A DNA stretch of 64,000 nucleotides from Phoebastria nigripes (taxonomy: Eukaryota; Chordata; Aves; Procellariiformes; Diomedeidae): contig JAYKAV010000966.1 of the NCBI GenBank assembly GCA_035582835.1, forward strand, positions 762,775-826,774, read 5' to 3'. Both the position numbers and the translations under genes were made by a program. Below the pieces are notes generated by a model. The model searched no databases and had not been told where the DNA came from. It saw only the letters and a program-made list of their open reading frames with translations. Of this stretch, positions 1-12,651 are shown piece after piece. Numbering within the stretch: the first letter of the stretch is position 1; every line of letters begins with the position of its first letter.

Positions 1-648
1 GTCTTTCTTTCTCATATTTCTCCAAAATAATCTCCTGGGGAATTCATAGAAAACAAACAGTAGATTCTTTACCATTTTAGGAGAGGGATGGAGACAAATT
101 CAACTTCAAAATACTAGCTGTTTTAAATGCAAAATGATCCTTCCTTAATTAATACTTGGCAAAGCATTTTAAAGATCAAAGTGTCAATATTAGCTAATTC
201 TCATGACACACCTGTCAGGTAAGTAAAAATTATATCCATTTATAGCCCAGGAAGCTGAAATACTGTCTAACATCAGCACTTTCACAGTTGCTACCTAGTT
301 AATTTACTGACATAACTAGTCCAATTCTCAGAGGTTCTGCATATTCTTAGTTGTCCTAAATTATACTTGGAGTTCGAGAGTATTCACACTTTTGAAACCA
401 AGTGCAAGTATTTTGGTACAGAAACGTGGGTATGGCAGCTGAACCTGAGGCATCCACACTTAAGGCTTTTTTCCAAACTTAAGCATCCCTAAAAAGTCTA
501 GAGCTGGAACTTGCATGCTGTTGATTCCCAGGCTGGACTCTGGCTCCTGCACTGCCCAGCTCTCATAGCTTAAGGCAAAGTGTTGTTTCTCAGTGCAGCT
601 GCAAAAGGTATGAGGTATAATGGGCTTGGGAGAGTCAGTCTTTAGAGA

Positions 649-669
649 TTTTTTTTTTTTTTTTTTTTT
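649..669. repeat. Poly-T tract (21 T)
   Basis: An uninterrupted run of 21 T is followed directly by GCAG. It therefore resembles a splice acceptor, but no exon with a usable reading frame follows. Read on the minus strand it could be the A-tail of an old retroposed sequence. No parent gene was recognised. Confidence 0.9.
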
Positions 670-1401
670 GCAGGAAGGTATGTATAGAAGGAGTGTTTAG
701 AGAGGGAAAGGGTGCTTGAAGTGAGAAGAAAAATAGTGTGTGATGGTAGTAAATTTTTCTACCTCCTGCTGTTGCTTCCATTAGAGATGCAGGTTACCTT
801 TTTATTTCTGTCATGGCTCTTTCTCCTTTTGTTACAGCATCAGCAGAGTGGTATAATTGGGCTGGAGNACAAATTTTTTGTGGCCCTGTTAAGCAACAAC
901 TGAAAAGGAGAGGGGATTTTGAACAAGTGCTGTCTCCCCTTCAGTATGCAGTGCAACTTGTTTCCAAGTGGTGTTTTAGTTGGAGCAGTGGTGGTGTTCA
1001 AGTGCCTTGCTTTGTCTGTGCAAACAGTTTTTGTAACCTGTTTGCTCCGTTCGGTGTGGCAATGCCCAGCCCTGAGTACAGCACAAAACTTAAGGATGGC
1101 GTCATTCCGTCCCTGTCTGTTCTCCCTCTTGCAGGAGCAGGTGGGAACGGACAAAACCCCAGCCAAAGGCCGTCGCTGGGTTGGCACTTAAAGGAGGGAA
1201 AAGCCTTGGCTACAAAAAGGGCTCTCAAGGGATTGAACAGCCTGGAGCAGGCATGCACGGCTGAATTAGGGTTGGAATTGTTTGGCTTTCAAATTCAGAG
1301 GAGTTGTTTGCTGTCTTGGCCCTGCTCAAAGTGAATAAGCGCTACTGCTAATAACAAAGCCCAAAACAGAGGAGGAGTGAAGGATTAAAACCAAAAAGTG
1401 A

Positions 1402-1430
1402 TGACTCACCCTCCCCTCTCCCCCCTCCCC
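1402..1430. promoter_or_regulatory. AP-1 consensus abutting a C-rich quadruplex-type tract
   Basis: TGACTCA, the perfect AP-1/TRE heptamer, occupies 1402-1408. It runs straight into four C-runs (1409-1411, 1413-1416, 1420-1425, 1427-1430) separated by 1, 3 and 1 bases. On the minus strand this is a G-quadruplex motif with short loops. The pyrimidine tract also resembles the CT-elements bound by SP/KLF factors. Position relative to any promoter is unknown, so a regulatory role is inference. Confidence 0.4.
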
Positions 1431-2584
1431 AGTTTCAGTCCCCACTAAACCACTTTACCTCACCAAAGCCCTGGTGGCTTTTCATTTATAAATAATCATG
1501 TGTTTGAAATGTTAAAATGTGTAGGCAGGGATTAAAAGGATATGTGATGCTACAGCATTAAAACAGTGCAGACCTCTGCAAGGGAATTGTGAAGGAAAAT
1601 TAAAACGTAGTTATTTTTGGCAAGGGCTGCTGCATCCTGGGGAGATCAAGAGAAAGCAAAAAGCAGTTTACCCAAGCCTAGCGAAACCGAGTAGAAAAGC
1701 TGGGTGCAGTAAAATAGGGCTTCACATCAGTTCTTTGTCCTACTAAAGCCGAATTTGAAATTTTGGGGTTATCACAATTTTGGGGGGATGCAGGGAGGAG
1801 ATTCACTGAGAAATTTCTGTCGAAGGTACCAGCCTGAACTGTCCTCCTTTTTCTCCTGTAAAGGTTTGTGAATACAACTGCTTGGTTATCACCCACGTTG
1901 TAACAGGTTTCTTCCTTCTCCTAATCCACAGCAGGACTGAGAGGTGGATGGACGCCTGTAACGCTCTCAACTCAGTGTGTCAGCCCACAGGATTTTACAG
2001 AATAAGCAGGTTGTGATGCCTGTTTGGGGTATTATTCTGTATTCTCACAGAAGTGAGAATATTGGCACCAAGTTTCTTGTTGTGTCTGGCAATGACAACC
2101 GAGAATTGTCCCTGCTTAGAAAAAGAAATGCATTACAGACTTAGACGGAACTCTTGCAAATCAGTTGTCAGCATTGACTCTAGCATTGATTCTGGAGTCT
2201 GAATATCATTTTTAGTGTCATTCTCGGATGCTACATTAGCTTTGTCTCCATAAACCTTTGATTCCTGGCCAAAGTGAGCCCTTTCATAGCACTGCCATGT
2301 TGGAGTCGGTGAAACCTGGCTCCTCACCCCCTTCTTTTTAATTTTAGGTGAGTGAATGATACCAGTGTGAACAATATCAGTGTGAACAGGCACAGATAAG
2401 GGTACTGTGCTGCTGCTTTTCTTGCCCATGATCTTGCTGCTGTCTGCTTGTTGGTACAGGGGAAGCCTCTGAATGCTATGCCTGTAGCAACTGTGCAATT
2501 ACTAATAAACAAACAATTTTAGGAGGCCCCATTCATTGCAGCTCTAATTAATTTTTGACACACACTCCGAGCCTACAGAACCCA

Positions 2585-2625
2585 GGGAGTAGGGCTTTGG
2601 GGGGATCTCCTTGGGGGAGGCAGGG
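2585..2625 (+). other. Putative G-quadruplex motif (five G-runs)
   Basis: Five runs of at least three G fall at 2585-2587, 2592-2594, 2599-2604, 2613-2617 and 2623-2625. The loops are 4, 4, 8 and 5 bases, so one loop is longer than the usual search limit of 7. It sits in a locally GC-rich patch at about 2570-2720. No gene context is visible. Confidence 0.35.
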
Positions 2626-3804
2626 CAGTGCCACCCCCCCTCACCTCAGCTGCCCCCAGCTCCCTTCTGCCCCGCAGGCTGGAGTAGTGGCCCCTGCTGC
2701 TCCCAGCTCCCTGCATGGGGTTTTCACTCCATGGCTTTCAGACCAGGGCTTCTGCAAAAGCCCATTTGAAGCCTTCATGCTGCTGATCCCCCTGGATTTG
2801 GTGCTGGAACAGCCTGGCTGCAGGGGCGTTACAGGTCTCTTCACAGCTAGCAGTTTGAGGACTTCTGCTCCGTTCCTGCCCTGCATCCTCTTGCTTTATG
2901 ATAACAATGATGTTGTTTAAGCAATTGTCTTAGGTGAACTGGTATGTTGCTTTGCTAAATGGAAACGGTTTGCATTAATGTGTTGATTTGTATGGAGTAT
3001 GCCACCTCCACTGCTCTTAACCTTTGCTGTTACTTTTGTGCTAGCAAACATGAAAAAATGCCCTGTGTTCTCAGGGTGTTACTTTTTTAATGCTGTTTAT
3101 ATGAATCTGTTTATAAGCCCGGCTTGTGTTCTTGTTTTGTTTTTCTCCCTGCTTTAATGCATTTAAATGTATTAGTTGAGAAAAATCTCTATAATAATCT
3201 TTAGTTCAATTAATGTTATATTTAATTAAGGGATTTAACAAGGATAAAAGTAAGAATTAAATACTTGTCAGCTTAATAATTTTTTAGGGCTAAATTCAAG
3301 GCAAGCCTCAAACTTATTTGATTCAGTTAATGCAGTATGTGCAAAAGACATTATATTTAAAAATAGCTGTTCCTTTGNACAGCTAAACAATATGCTAGTG
3401 TCCTGTTACTGCAGCACTCACTTAGATCAAGCACAATGTTACGAAGTAATGTCAAGACATAAAAATATCTAGTTTTAGGTAGGAAATTTCTCATTGTCAG
3501 TCAGTAAGCCAATGACTTCGTAAACAGAAGTCTTCCAGGGATACACAAAATACAGTCTTGTTTATCCTTGCTGGTTTTCCTTAAAATTGCATCAGTTTAA
3601 TTTGTGACTAGTTAAATGAATCGTATTAAATTACAGTTCCTGGGAACTTCTGAGTTTGCGAAACATTGCAACTCTTGTGTTTATACACAGCTAATATTTT
3701 CTTTAAAATGTGTCTGGAAATTTCCAGACAACTGAAGGGACCTGCCACGGTTTTCTTCAAAGCTAGACCTATGTTTTCAAAAAAGCATTTTTGTTTAGAG
3801 CTTG

Positions 3805-3846
3805 GGGTTTGTTTTGTTTTGTTTTGTTTTGGGTTTTGGTTTTTTT
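3805..3846. repeat. (GTTTT)n simple repeat
   Basis: Four perfect GTTTT units at 3811-3830 are flanked by degenerate T/G-rich sequence. This is a low-complexity tract with no coding meaning. It keeps short frames open on the plus strand. Confidence 0.85.
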
Positions 3847-4340
3847 GAACCTGGAGGAAGAATGATGGTGCTGGTTGCACTGAGGAGGCAGAAGGTGTGC
3901 GTTGCTTTGAGAGCTCTGGCTGGTTATTTTTCATATATAAACACAGAGCTGTGTTTAACTTTATTTCTAAAAAAAAATATTTTTTTCCCCTCCTGTGGAA
4001 ATGATGACTTCACAAATCATGGTACCTGTTATGGGCAATGTTATGGGGATTTATACTCTGACACCCTCTTCTTACCTTCCTTTCCTGAGGTGTTTTCTGC
4101 TGAGATCCTCTTACTGTATGTCAGAGAAGTCCTGAGGACACCGCAGGGTATGCCGGGGGACCCTCACTAAGAACAGAAAGCTGGGTCACAGTTTTGACTT
4201 TGGCATCCTCTGCATCAGTTCCATATCCAAAAGTCTCCACCATAGGCTACTGGCCATTTGGCTCTTCAGGGTACTCATAGAGGGAAAAAAAGGGTCACAA
4301 TACCGTTTCCATTGTAACGAGCAGAAACATACAGTACAGC

Positions 4341-4348
4341 TGACGTCA
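4341..4348. promoter_or_regulatory. Perfect palindromic CRE (TGACGTCA)
   Basis: The full CREB/ATF consensus octamer TGACGTCA is present, preceded by CAGC and followed by GGGGTGG. It retains its central CpG in a region otherwise poor in CpG. A single 8-mer in 64 kb is within chance expectation, so functional status is unproven. Confidence 0.25.
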
Positions 4349-7300
4349 GGGGTGGTGGAGCACATTCCTGAAGTCCTTTAGCACTTCTTACAGCCAGCAT
4401 CTTTAGAAAGCATAAGCTATATCATTNTGTACAGGAGAAACTGAACTAGTTTGGTCTCTGCTCTGCAGTGGCATAGATTGCCAGTGTTTCGTCAGAAGTA
4501 TCCAGAAATGGAATGACTGTAGAGAGGTCTGCTTGGTCGCAAAGCCAAGGAGATCCTTTTCAAAGGCCAGGATGGTGCGAGGAAGGGAAGGTGTGTGTGG
4601 TCAGTAACCCAGGGATGAGCTGATTCATTGCATTCCCAGGTTTTTCATACCCTTGGGTGAACTCAAATCAGGCTGTCCATCCATATGTGAATTCTTCGGT
4701 TGATTGACTTGAAAGATATATTGGATAACGTTTGTTTATAGCAGTCCAAGCTGCAGGATATGGATTTTATCCGGCGTATAAATATTTGTGGTGCTACCCT
4801 GGGTTTGCTTTGCAGGATGTGTATGCTTCCTTCTTGAGCTGCACCACATGGGAACGTTCTACCTGTTTGCGTGATTACAGATGTTGCCTAAAGGAGCTCT
4901 ATGCAAAGAAGTTATCTCTCCTAAGGGACGTATATGTGAGCAAAGCTTTTACAGCTGGGGGGCAAGCTATGCTGACAGAAATTGTTCTTTGAAAATATGT
5001 CTTTGAAGTATATATAGGACCAGGAGGAAAAGAACAAGTAAATGACGTAGATGAGGAATGGGAACAAAAAACTAAAGAAAGAAAAATGTTCCAAATACAT
5101 CTATTTTGCACGACTTGAGCAAAATTGAATATGCTAACATTATTGTAAGCAAATGCGGTACCCTGAAAATAGTCATCTTATGCAAAAGCAAGCATTTATT
5201 CTCATGAAAGAAGAATGAGCGGAGATAACATCCTCTCCCAGCAAGCCTGTCTGTCTGCTGTCTTTGACAAGGTGAGAGGCAGCGTTTCTTTCTCCAGTTG
5301 CAGGAAACCTACTGAAGGTGTTTTACTTACATTGTGTCAGGACATGTTTATACAGTCACTTTATTGGGTACCAGTCCACGCTGTTGCCTAAGAAGGTAGG
5401 TTGGTTCTCCCATCTCCCCTAGCTGCTTGTTTTTGCCACTTCCATGGGTGGCATAAGTATGGGTGCAACCAAACCTCAAGCCTAAGCAAGAGCTGAAAAC
5501 TAGCCTGGCCAGGAGCTGAAAAATGGGTAGTTCCTACTGGAGCAGCTCCATGAGTATCTTCTCACCACCTCTTGCATGCCAGTACCAGCCCAAAGCAGAG
5601 ACCTTCATTTCAGAGCAAGGAACTACTGCACTTAGAGGCAACATAGATTCTCTCTAGTGATGAACTAGGTATCAACTGCTCTGCCCAGATGTTAGGCAAA
5701 GTATAACATTTACCCAAAATCTTTCTTTGAAATGAATGGCAGGACAACCTGTGGGGAGAGGGGCAAGCTGCTTGCTGTCAGATTCACTAGATAAAACTGA
5801 AACTCTGACCTTGTGGGACAGTAGAGGAAAAAGAAGGTGTCCCAAGTGGGGTGTTAGGCGTGCTGTGATCTTCCTCATGCATCTGTTAAGCAGCTGACAG
5901 GAGCCTTGCCTGTGACTCCAATTGCTGAATAACTGGGGAAAGGAAAGGGAAGAGGAGGGGGGGTCCACATTTGATGTTTTGCAATACAAGATTTTGAGGC
6001 AAGCATCTCTGCAGTGATGCTTCTTGTCTTGTTCTGCCAACTCCTTTACTGAAGTTGAACTACATTTATTGTCTTTGGCATTAATCTAATACATCTAACG
6101 TTCTTGGGCAAGGTAAATATCTGACAGCCCCTGTGTAGTTAATTCATCCCCATGCTTTAAAGATTTGCAGTATCCTTGTAAAATATTGTCATGCAAGTAG
6201 TGGGTGGTAGAGTGCATGCTGTTACAGTAAGGAAAGTAGAGCCTTTTAAGTAAATTCCCTAAGCAGATGCACACTACAGTGTACAACTATGTTTTCTGGA
6301 AGTGGTTGGAATTGCACTAGGGTCTCAATTTTCTATTCACCAGCCCTGGAAAAGGCATAAGCATCCAAGAGACGGAAATTAGTACAAATTGATCTCATAA
6401 GTGCAAATTTTTATTAAAATTCTTGTCTGTCAGTGTGTGAGTGATCTTGATAAATTAGATTACCAAATTATTTTGTTCATGACAAGTTTGCTTTCATTAT
6501 GGGTGAAATATGCAAAATAATATCTAAATAAAGACTAAGTTAAGCTGTTAAATGCTGCTTCCGGGAGTAATCAGACATTTTCTGGCTTGTGCTTTGATTT
6601 GAAGGCTGTCTGTCAGCCTTCATCTTTATTTGTGGTAAATAAAACCTCTTCCCTGAAGGGATCAAGGTATGAGTGCGTAAGAACCATAATATTATGCCTA
6701 CTGCAATCAGTGATTTTGTAGGGATCTCGTTAAAGTTCAAGTTCTTTCCCTGCAATTGAGCAGAAATACCAGTATATGCTGGAAATAAATCAGTCACTGC
6801 TAAAGGGGATCAAAAAAGCTTAAAATACAGGGAGGCTGCTCAAGGCGGGTGTCAGCACCCTTTGGGAGAGAAGGAGCTAAAGATAAAATGATAAATACCA
6901 AAGATTGTAGTTGGGTGTCTCCCTCAGACCTTCCTCCAGCCAGCAGTTGTTGGTCCTGTGCTAGTTTGAAAACCAGGGAGGTGACAGCGTGGGGAAGCAC
7001 AGAGAATTCATTCGATGAGTGGATAGCAAAGAAGGACTAACTGAGGGACCCGAGTGAGGAGCGGCACATGTGTGAGTAAACTCTTGTGCATCATACAAAT
7101 GGATACTCAGGCAATTTACTCTGCATGACCCTTTCTATGTCCATTGTCAACGGGACTGGGAGAACGTGAATATGCTGAAGACACCAAACCTCCGTGAATA
7201 TCCTCTAGGCAGGTGACCTTCCATGGTGATGAGTGTCAGGCACTAGACCAAAGGCAGCAGGTAAAGCGCTGCCCCGGTCATAAGCGACAGACCGCACACC

Positions 7301-8436
7301 AAATTTTGTGAGCAGGGACGGAGCAAGGCTGTGAAGTGGTTAGTGCTGTACCAACCCAGAAAGGTTTGATGGAAGTTAAAGCAGATCTGACTGAAAAGCT
7401 CCATGCTCATTTGGGAGGAGGCAGCTTTTCATAACATGATAGAGTATTTATGTGAAGACCTAACAGGTGAAGAAGTGGAGAGGACTAACGAAGTCCGTTG
7501 TAGCAGTAATAAGAAGCCCGGGTAGGAACAAAAAGAATATCATGTATTTTGGGAAAAGGAACTACCATATGCAAGTGGCTGAGCATAAAGCTCTGACTGA
7601 AATATGCTGCCTAATGGCAAAACATTGATCGACTCTCATTTAGTATTATTTCTGGACTGTGGCGTATCTGACATGGCCCAGATTTTGAATTTTGGTGTCT
7701 CATCTTGCTGGTTTATTTCTCTGTGTGTGGCCACTATAACACAGCGCTTTTGTAGGGTAGAAGGGAAAGCACCATACAACAGATTTCTCAACTATATATC
7801 AAGATCGTATATCACTTGACAGAGTGTTGCTTTCACGTTCGCACAAAAGTAATTCCCTTTTGTTGAGAATGCAGTAAGAGAGTATAACTGCCATAAGGAC
7901 CAACAGATGATGTAAAGTATTTGGTGAAAATTTAAACTGCTCAAATACTTAAGAATTGTATTAACTGTTGTCATGGAATAATGAAATGTAATGTTCTAAA
8001 AAGTAAATGTCAGATTTTAATTATCTAGTGATCTGTTGCTGCTTTACAGTGTTACATTACTAAAGGCATCTCTGTCTTTTTATCTGCTTAGTTATCCCTT
8101 GTCCTCTGTCCTTACTGCACAAATCAGGATTTTTGCGGTACAGAGGCTGAGGATTTACCCTGTGCCAAATAGTGACCCACAAGCTGACACAGGGTTAGAA
8201 ATTCTTGATTTTATTCCACAGACCATCCTGATGTTGAGAGTATGAAGAGTGCGCTTCTTTCCTACAGACCACTCAGTTCTAAAAATAACTGTTTTCTGAA
8301 AGCTTCCTTATGAAAGTGTGTATGTATCCTTATTACATGTAATTTCCCAGTTGCTTTTGCTTGGGTGTCATTTCTTTGTCCTGCTTTGGTTCCCTCTGAA
8401 TTTTGAGCTGAGCTCTCAGGGGATGAGTGTGCTGGA

Positions 8437-8451
8437 GATCACCATGGCAAC
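8437..8451 (-). promoter_or_regulatory. X-box-like (RFX-type) imperfect palindrome
   Basis: On the minus strand the site reads GTTGCCATGGTGATC. It has a perfect GTTGCC half-site and a degenerate second half, as in monopartite RFX sites. CpG-containing sequence (about 8452-8500) follows. No adjacent promoter or exon is visible, so this is only a candidate. Confidence 0.25.
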
Positions 8452-9180
8452 ACGCCGAAAAATGCACACCGCAGGCACCAGGCTTCACCGCCGTTATCCC
8501 TGTGAAAGCTCTGATGATCTGTGGACTTGAGGACTTATTTGGGAGCTGCGAGAGGGACGGAGTCAGTGGCTAAGAGCTGGGGGTACCATGCTTATTAAAA
8601 ACGCTTCCTATGTAAATTGAGGAACTCTGGATATTGTTCGCTGACGTACAGCACTAGCATCCAGCATTTTCATAGCTTACTGCTGAGACTTCCCTTAGCA
8701 GACTGTAAACCCTCTTTTTTTATTCCACATAACTCTAATATTAGTCTCTTATGTCTTAGTTCTCCCCATTTTCACTCAAGACTACTGTGGGAGGCATTGC
8801 AAAGGCAAAGATTGTTATCCTGGTAAAAGCTTAAAGATGGTTGATGATAAAACATGTCATAAAGATTATGACGCACAGTCTAAAAGAGGTGAGTGCTCGT
8901 ATCCCTGCTGTTCCCAAATCCTTTTTCAGGAGAAAAAGAAAACATTCAAGGAAGAGTTCTTTTATAGATGAGTATTTCACAGCAGTGGTTGGGAAAGAAT
9001 AGGTTCTCTCCAGCAGCAGGAAATAACGGAAAGTGGATAAAAGTGTATTGCCTTCTGAGACAAGAATTAGGGGCTCTAGGTTGTGTTCTGACAGAGGAAG
9101 CGTGACATTGGAGGTTTTTTTTATATTACTGAAATAAGAAGTACAGTGTATCCCAGTACATGGAGGGGGTTTTTTGCGAG

Positions 9181-9182
9181 TT

Positions 9183-9210
<28 letters not shown>
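9181..9210. repeat. (GTTT)n simple repeat
   Basis: Tandem GTTT units at 9191-9206 lie within a T-rich tract. This is a short microsatellite with nothing coding nearby. Confidence 0.85.
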
Positions 9211-9213
<3 letters not shown>

Positions 9214-10643
9214 GTACTATCTCAGCCCACCAGCCGTAAGGCTAGACTGCCAGAAGGACGTGGGCTTGTAATGCTCAGAGCAGTGACTAATTCAAGTGTG
9301 ACCAGCAGCCTTGAATAAGGTACCTCCGCTTCCAGTTATTGCATGGGGAGTGCTAAGCCCATGAAAGCACAATTCGTGAACAAGCAGGATGCAGAGCAGG
9401 AATGCCCAAAATAGTTGGCAAGGAATGCTTAGGAGAAAAATGTATTTGAAACCTTCCTTTCTGGGGATTTTCCCAGTCCCATTTGTGGATGCATAGAGGT
9501 CAATACCTATGTTAAACTTAGTTTCACAGCCCAGACCCTTGCACAATCAGGGCTCCAGTGCTGTTCTTTAGGAGAAAATGGAGCAAGGCTCACTCTCTCT
9601 TCTTTTGAAATGCACTGGACCAAGAACACAACACGGACACTGGTGCCCTTTCCTTTACATCCATTCTGAAGAAGTGTAGGATCTGGGTTCGTTGCGTTCC
9701 TCAGCCTGAGAAAGGGGGGAGCTGAGGCATCAAAACCAACCCCCCTTCCCATTGGGATAACTAAGCGGAGGCTGTGGTGGGTGTGCCCACTCCTCCCTTT
9801 CCTCGCCCTTTCTAACTTGGCAGAAAAAAGAATTGAAAGCTCCTGGCCTGGGGAGGGAGTGTGCGCAGGGAACAGGACATGGGAACCCACCTGCCCTCAG
9901 TGGGAAGGAGCAGCAGGGGGAAGAGGGGAGCTCAGATTCCCACTCTGAAAATGGGTTACACATTTTGCATTCATCACTGGGTAAAATGCACAAGCTGGTC
10001 CTGCACCAGGGAGCCCAGATCACCCGTGTAACTCAGTGCCCTAGAAGTCAGGTTTCTCTCAATCTGTTCCTATAAACGTAGAAGCATTTCTTGTACAGCA
10101 CTGGATCAAGGAGCCCCCTCCGGGCAAAGGCATCTGGTAGCAAAGCATAAGAGCGATGGGTGCGGATGCACTCAACAGCCTGAATTGAGATTTCCCAATT
10201 CCTAAAAAAAGCGTTCTTGCTATGGAGCTACTGTACAAACACTACAGCGTTATCTGCATGCTCCCATCCTCCACTCCCTCCAGGCAAGGGCCTGTTGTTT
10301 TATTCTTGAATGTAGGTGGCTCTGGCATCTAAGTGCAGAGATCCCCACTGCTATGTTTAAGTGCTCGAAATACTGGATTGAGGTTCTACTGGAGATAAGT
10401 ATAATAATGTTTAGTCTGATGTTCCCAGACAGGCTTGAGCATGAGAAAAAGAGCAGAGCCACTGAGTGCTGACAAGGTGGAGGAATTTGGGGAAAAAAAA
10501 ATAGAAAACTAATGGTATACATGGGCAGAAGTTATGAGAACAGCACTCTGGTATGACAAATAAACCTTAGGAATGCTACTTACATTTTTGTCGTTATGGG
10601 ACTAAGAATGGCTTATTTCAACATATAACCATTAACATGGAAT

Positions 10644-10657
10644 AAATTGGCCAATTT
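10644..10657. promoter_or_regulatory. 14-bp perfect palindrome with opposed CCAAT cores
   Basis: AAATTGGCCAATTT reads the same on both strands and puts two CCAAT boxes head to head. A second GGCCAATTAATTAAAT stretch follows about 10 bp later. NF-Y or homeodomain binding is conceivable, but nothing else here marks a promoter. Confidence 0.25.
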
Positions 10658-12651
10658 CCTTCTAAGGCCAATTAATTAAATAAACTCACACATGCCTCTC
10701 TGAAAGAAGCAGTAAAATTATAAGCAATGCCACATATTTTAACCTATTTATAGAGAATAGAACTTCAGCAGATCAAGAGGTGTTGAAACATTCCTGTAAA
10801 TGCTGGCCAAAGAGTCCAGCACTCTTTAAGAGATTCGCTGAAGAGAACAAAGTTCATGGGTTATTTTAATTTCCTGTTTGTCTATTTAAAGTTCATATTT
10901 TAAAAACAGGACTGAAAAAGCATATTCATGCATTTTGGAAGAATTTCATTCCCAAGATTTCATCGATATAAGACTTTTTAAAACTTAATGTTAAAAAAGG
11001 TTTTTATTGGTGGTGATGTGGTTCTAGGCAACCCCTGAACTCCAAATGCAGAGGACAGGGATGCCATAACTCAAAAAATATTGTACCTGAGCCCTATTTT
11101 TTAACTGTAACTTTTAAGAGAAAAATGTGGAGGTTATGTGGGTCACCACGCTGCCAGAATGCATAATGTAAACAGGATAAAACGAAGTGCTGACTTCCTG
11201 CTACAACTTCTAGCATCAGCATTAATCGAATCCAGTGTATTTATCTTCCTTTGCCATTCGCACTAAAATTAGATTGTTTACATTTTTGAGCAAGCTAATG
11301 GCACAGTTAGTTACTTAGTGCTCACCTCTACTAGGTAGAAATAACCTAGTAGAGAACCAACCTGCTCCTTTCACCTCTAAAACACAATTACTAGAATAAT
11401 ACTGAAACAACTGATGCTTTATAGAAAAGTTTCTCCTAGATGTGAAAGTTGAGAGGTTTAGCTCAAAGAGGCTTCTGATTCCTTCCCTGTGCTGAGATGT
11501 ATAGCTCTTGAGGTAGTATGCAGTACTCAATTCTGCCAGTTCCTGAGGGCTCTGCAGAGAAAGGAGGGCAAAAAGATCTTCAGAAGCTTTCCCAAGAAAA
11601 CCAGCTTTAGGTGCTGACCAGGATTAATACCCAGTATTGTTTGTTACAAGTCTGCTTGTTCCTAAAAATGTAAATGTCCTGAGGTTCTTGCACTAACTCA
11701 TTATTTGAATGTGTCTCGACTTTGATGTGGAAAAGCAATTTCTGCCGTGTATATAAAACGTTATTTGGAAAAATACATTTTGCTGCTCATATAGTGAAAG
11801 AATTCTTCGATTCAGCCCCATTTCCCTACCTCAGCCCTGTTGTTTCTAATGATGCTTTCACCTAGCAAATCCAGGCCTTGAAGAGAATAATGCAGTAGGT
11901 AACACTTCTAATCAGTATAGGAAATATGAAACAGCAGAGAATGAATTTCCAACTGGGCAAACAAGAAAAAAAAGGAAAAATGCAAAAGCTGGTTTTTTTC
12001 ATTTCTTTCTCCTTGGATTGGTCTTACCTATGGGGCTTTTATGGTGCCACAGTTGCATACTTATCAATAATTGTTTCCTAATTCTGCTCCGTTTCTGCAC
12101 TGAAGTAGTATAAAATGTCGAGCTCCATGCAGCCAGTCAATTTTCAAGATCCCATGTGGACAACAGAAACCAGTGTGCTGTTAGTAATCTGTTAAAAGGA
12201 TAATTTTCCTCTTGTATCGGTGTTTAATTGGATGGAATCTCAAATCTTAATAGTACCTACATCACTTAAATACTGTTCTTGTCAAGGTGTGAAATGGATG
12301 GGGAAGGGCTGCTTGTTTGAACAGGAACCTTCTGTCTCATTAGTCTAACCCATACCTGAGTGGGGGAAAAAAAGAAGTTTAACAAAATCATTTCAAGAGT
12401 CAGAACAGGATACTTGCTTGTGGCAACTGTTCACTTATACTGGGGTGTTATTAAATAACATGTAAACCGAACAAGTGTTTGAGGAAGGCTTGCACCCACA
12501 GGCGTTCAAGCAGGGATGAGGGATGTACTGTAAGCGTAGGGTCAGCAGGTGGTTTTTTGAATGGCCAGGGCTGGGAAAGTCAGGTGGAATATCTGCACTG
12601 TGGGTCAGGGATGTTATTAGAAATGAGGAAGCCTGCTTCAAAATGCTCCCC

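Larger units (their letters stand above)
1..12651. other. Noncoding stretch upstream of the plexin gene, part 1
   Basis: I see no supportable exon here. The open frames, the longest 173 codons at 813-1334, show no recognisable domain and overlap open frames on both strands, as chance frames do. The DNA holds simple repeats and a few motif-level regulatory candidates listed separately. AT-rich blocks around 3170-3370 and 10600-10990 have the look of conserved noncoding DNA, but conservation cannot be judged from one sequence. It may be intergenic or part of a long first intron of the plexin gene at 33 kb. Single N bases occur at 868, 3378 and 4427. Confidence 0.6.

Noticed and set aside
813..1334. 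173-codon open frame on the + strand
   Set aside because: No recognisable domain, an N inside, and overlapping open frames on both strands. The composition looks like chance coding in GC-richer DNA.
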